Assembly: GCA_046760505.1 (NCBI GenBank)
Contig: JBHIEG010000002.1
Span: 1-64,000, forward strand
DNA length: 64,000 nucleotides
From: CAYFZR01 sp046760505 [NCBI: Candidatus Hydrothermarchaeota archaeon]
Lineage (GTDB): Archaea > CAYFZR01
Direction of reading: 5' to 3'
The translations under genes and the position numbers were made by a program. How positions within the stretch are numbered: the stretch's first letter is position 1; every line of letters starts with the position of its first letter. Positions 62,322-64,000 of the stretch are shown here, piece after piece. The notes beneath the pieces are model-generated. The model had not been told where the DNA came from. It searched no databases and saw only the letters and a program-made list of their open reading frames with translations.

Positions 62322-62984
62322 CTATTTTTTCATCTTCCTTGATATGAAGAATGCTCCGATTATCACTAAGAATACAACTAACATTATTCCAACGTAGTTG
62401 GTTGGAAAGTTACCTGTATTTTCATCTCTTTCATACGTAAACTCGATCCTCGGATCCACCAGTTCATAGTACCATATCTCATTGTCTGTTCTAAAGTCAT
62501 AATCTGGAGAAACAGAAAGAATTTTCACATTCTTGGGGAAAATATAAATTCTTTTAGTCTGAAGGTAGTATCCCTGTCTAATGCCGCTTTCCAGCCTTCC
62601 ACTTCCGAACAAAACGTATTTTTCATCTTCCTTTCTCACGTAGTTCTCTAGGTTATACCAAACTTCCGCTATGTATTCTCTATTTCCAGGAGAAATGTCA
62701 GCGGTAAACTTCATGGTAAAATTTTTTACAATGACCCCCCTCTTGCTCCAAGCATCCTTCAAATCTTTTAGAGACTTTCCGCTGTTATATTCGTTTTTCA
62801 TTTTTTCTAGCTTTCTATAAGCATCGGGCTCGGATGGAGGAGTATCTGGTATGATAGAGAATTTTCCGTAATACGAGACAATTCCATTCTCATGGATCGT
62901 ATAAGTCCCCGAATACTCGTACAGTAATTTAGATGTGGTCGGTATGGCAGATAATGCTAAAAAGATGAGGAGTAATCTTTTCAT
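62322..62984 (-). CDS. Secreted, C-terminally membrane-anchored protein (DUF4897-like)
   Basis: A 220-residue protein with a signal peptide (MKRLLLIFLALSAIPTTS), an extracellular beta-rich domain with a helical insert (RKLEKMKNEYNSGKSLKDLKDAW), and a C-terminal membrane helix (about 196-214) followed by SRKMKK. It resembles archaeal DUF4897-type proteins; the match is by overall form only. It is convergent with the glycosyltransferase gene and could be an envelope component. Confidence 0.65.
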   Translation of the reverse strand: MKRLLLIFLALSAIPTTSKLLYEYSGTYTIHENGIVSYYGKFSIIPDTPPSEPDAYRKLEKMKNEYNSGKSLKDLKDAWSKRGVIVKNFTMKFTADISPGNREYIAEVWYNLENYVRKEDEKYVLFGSGRLESGIRQGYYLQTKRIYIFPKNVKILSVSPDYDFRTDNEIWYYELVDPRIEFTYERDENTGNFPTNYVGIMLVVFLVIIGAFFISRKMKK

Positions 62985-63045
62985 GTGACCATAACTATTA
63001 CTGCATATTTAAAAGCATTTTGGTATCAGATATAAAAACTCAACT

Positions 63046-63321
63046 TTAATCCATTGGCTTGAGTCCGGTTAATCTGTTCCTTATTATTGCGAGTTCATCT
63101 GTTGTTAAAGAAAAGTCTGAGCGCAACATAAAGAACTTGTTTTCAATATAACTTACATGGTTCCATAACAATAAGTTTAGAAATAGGCTCAAACCAGCTA
63201 CCAGAATTAACTCCAGGCGGATGAATAGGTTATCCTCAATCGGGATGATTCTTAATTTCTGCAGTACAATAAAAAAGACAGATAAGATCACGATGAAGGG
63301 TAACTTTGCTCTCATAATCAA
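63046..63321 (-). CDS. Small two-TM membrane protein
   Basis: A 91-residue protein: a short basic N-terminus, two membrane helices (about 6-22 and 34-53) and a polar, partly helical tail ending NRLTGLKPMD. No family is recognised. It lies 60 bases upstream of the DUF4897-like gene on the same strand. An ATG two residues later (MRAKL) is an alternative start. Confidence 0.55.
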   Translation of the reverse strand: MIMRAKLPFIVILSVFFIVLQKLRIIPIEDNLFIRLELILVAGLSLFLNLLLWNHVSYIENKFFMLRSDFSLTTDELAIIRNRLTGLKPMD

Positions 63322-63392
63322 CCATATTAATCTAACTTTAATTATCGTTTTTGCTCAACTTCTGAATACAAAAAAATAACTGGATTTTTTTA

Positions 63393-64000
63393 TCAAATGC
63401 GTATCCGTTCAGCTTTCTTTAGGGCACTTACGGTAAGCTTGTGGTATCCAAAAACAGGCTTAATTATTATATCAGCTGCATTTATCCTCTCAAGGTTCAT
63501 GTCACCTAAAACATCCACTACAACGTGTCTTAATCCTTCTTCGCAGTAGCCTATTAAAACTGGCGTCCTTGCGTCGAGCATCTCTTCGTACCTCTTCTCC
63601 AGTGTATTGTATTCCACCGATGAGTCATGATGGACTACTCTCACGTTCAAGCCATCTTCTATTGATGCGGGGCGTATTTCTATGTATCCATCTTTAAATC
63701 TTTCCTTAACCCTGTTTTTTATAGTGAAATATTCGTCTTCTCTAAGTTCCTTCCTATTTTCAAGCAAAAGTCTCCAAACATCTCCTCCCGCTCTGCCATC
63801 TCCACTTCCAAGGACTACTGATGGAGAGAATCCATCTCTTACTGCATCTCTATGGGAGGGTCTCGAGGGGTCGAACGATGAGATTCCTCTGATATCACAG
63901 TACATGTTTAAAATTCGAAGGGTACCCAAAATATGCTCTACAAGATACGCCGCTTTTTTGTTCTCCCTCAAATCCACCCTTTCATATGCTTTTATGACCT
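63393..64000 (-). CDS. Unknown soluble protein, 5' end outside the window
   Basis: The frame is open past the right edge. Upstream of the GTG at 63977 it reads VIKAYER in frame, so the true start is probably outside. The 200 visible residues include RGISSFDPSRPSHRDAVRDG, GSGDGRAGGDVWRLLLENRK, a strand-rich IEIRPASIEDGLNVRVVHHD segment and a C-terminal VLIGYCEEGLRHVVVDVLGD. The G/D-rich loop with SGDGRAGGD might bind a phosphate or nucleotide. I do not recognise the family. Confidence 0.65.
   Translation of the reverse strand, partial: VIKAYERVDLRENKKAAYLVEHILGTLRILNMYCDIRGISSFDPSRPSHRDAVRDGFSPSVVLGSGDGRAGGDVWRLLLENRKELREDEYFTIKNRVKERFKDGYIEIRPASIEDGLNVRVVHHDSSVEYNTLEKRYEEMLDARTPVLIGYCEEGLRHVVVDVLGDMNLERINAADIIIKPVFGYHKLTVSALKKAERIRI

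Overview
This window is a chromosomal segment of an AT-rich euryarchaeal-type archaeon. The evidence is a HMfB-type histone, Alba, DNA topoisomerase VI, FtsZ with a CdrS-like ribbon-helix-helix partner, an ADP-dependent sugar kinase, four-subunit pyruvate:ferredoxin oxidoreductase, the archaeal early shikimate route (ADH synthase plus dehydroquinate synthase II), a 7S/SRP RNA joined to tRNA-Ser, and S-layer proteins of the Methanococcales/Thermococcales kind. No methanogenesis gene, rRNA, IS element, prophage or CRISPR array was seen. I cannot place the lineage more closely. Genes are tightly packed: stop/start overlaps of 4 bp are common, tail-to-tail overlaps reach 27 bp, and Shine-Dalgarno sites (GGTGA/GGAGG) mark many internal operon genes. 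Several first genes look leaderless, with the start about 25 nt after a TATA box.

Layout. 0-2.4 kb: a partial unknown gene, a PiT phosphate permease with its DUF47/PhoU-like partner, and tRNA-Glu. 2.4-5.3 kb: a small membrane protein in tandem with a CHAT (caspase-like) protease, then the histone. 5.4-10.3 kb: the most unusual locus. A compact five-gene minus-strand operon encodes a B-box zinc-finger membrane protein, a protein with two PH-like domains, an Ig/CARDB-like domain and a ubiquitin-like domain, a four-TM protein, a membrane-anchored vWA protein, and an ATPase-less Cdc48/VAT N-domain protein. It converges on an Ig-like-repeat protein. 10.3-20.4 kb: metabolic and housekeeping genes (ADP-dependent kinase, DUF2148, MFS, an orphan DhnA-family aldolase with a leader ORF, M48 protease, two radical SAM proteins, tRNA-Phe and tRNA-Val, rhomboid, FtsZ-CdrS). 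20.7-27.7 kb: a winged-helix regulator, SRP RNA plus tRNA-Ser, a 1,464-residue alpha-2-macroglobulin with an internal membrane hairpin, tRNA-Val, a SEC-C protein and a phosphoesterase.

27.7-36 kb: envelope and sugar metabolism (AI-2E-like exporter, flippase-like protein, two phosphohexomutases, a GT4 phosphosugar transferase, WecB) and a P-loop ATPase. 36-39 kb: tRNA-Gly, a lone S-layer C-domain protein, ferredoxin, Asd and Alba. 39-48 kb: porCDAB with a small HTH gene, then an aromatic amino acid cluster (ADH synthase, DHQ synthase II, AroD, AroE running towards TyrA and PheA). 48-56.5 kb: DUF2103, topoisomerase VI B/A, PheT, and a taurine/nitrate-type ABC importer. 56.5-64 kb: an S-layer protein, adenosine-specific kinase, MBL hydrolase, nucleotidyltransferase, a membrane glycosyltransferase, small membrane proteins and a truncated unknown gene.

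Best leads for new biology: the Cdc48-N/ubiquitin-like/vWA/B-box operon, the CHAT protease plus small membrane protein pair, the alpha-2-macroglobulin with a membrane hairpin where the bait region should be, TyrA fused to an FDX-ACB domain, PheA with no ATG/GTG/TTG start, and candidate regulatory leaders before both DhnA-family genes and before cdrS-ftsZ.
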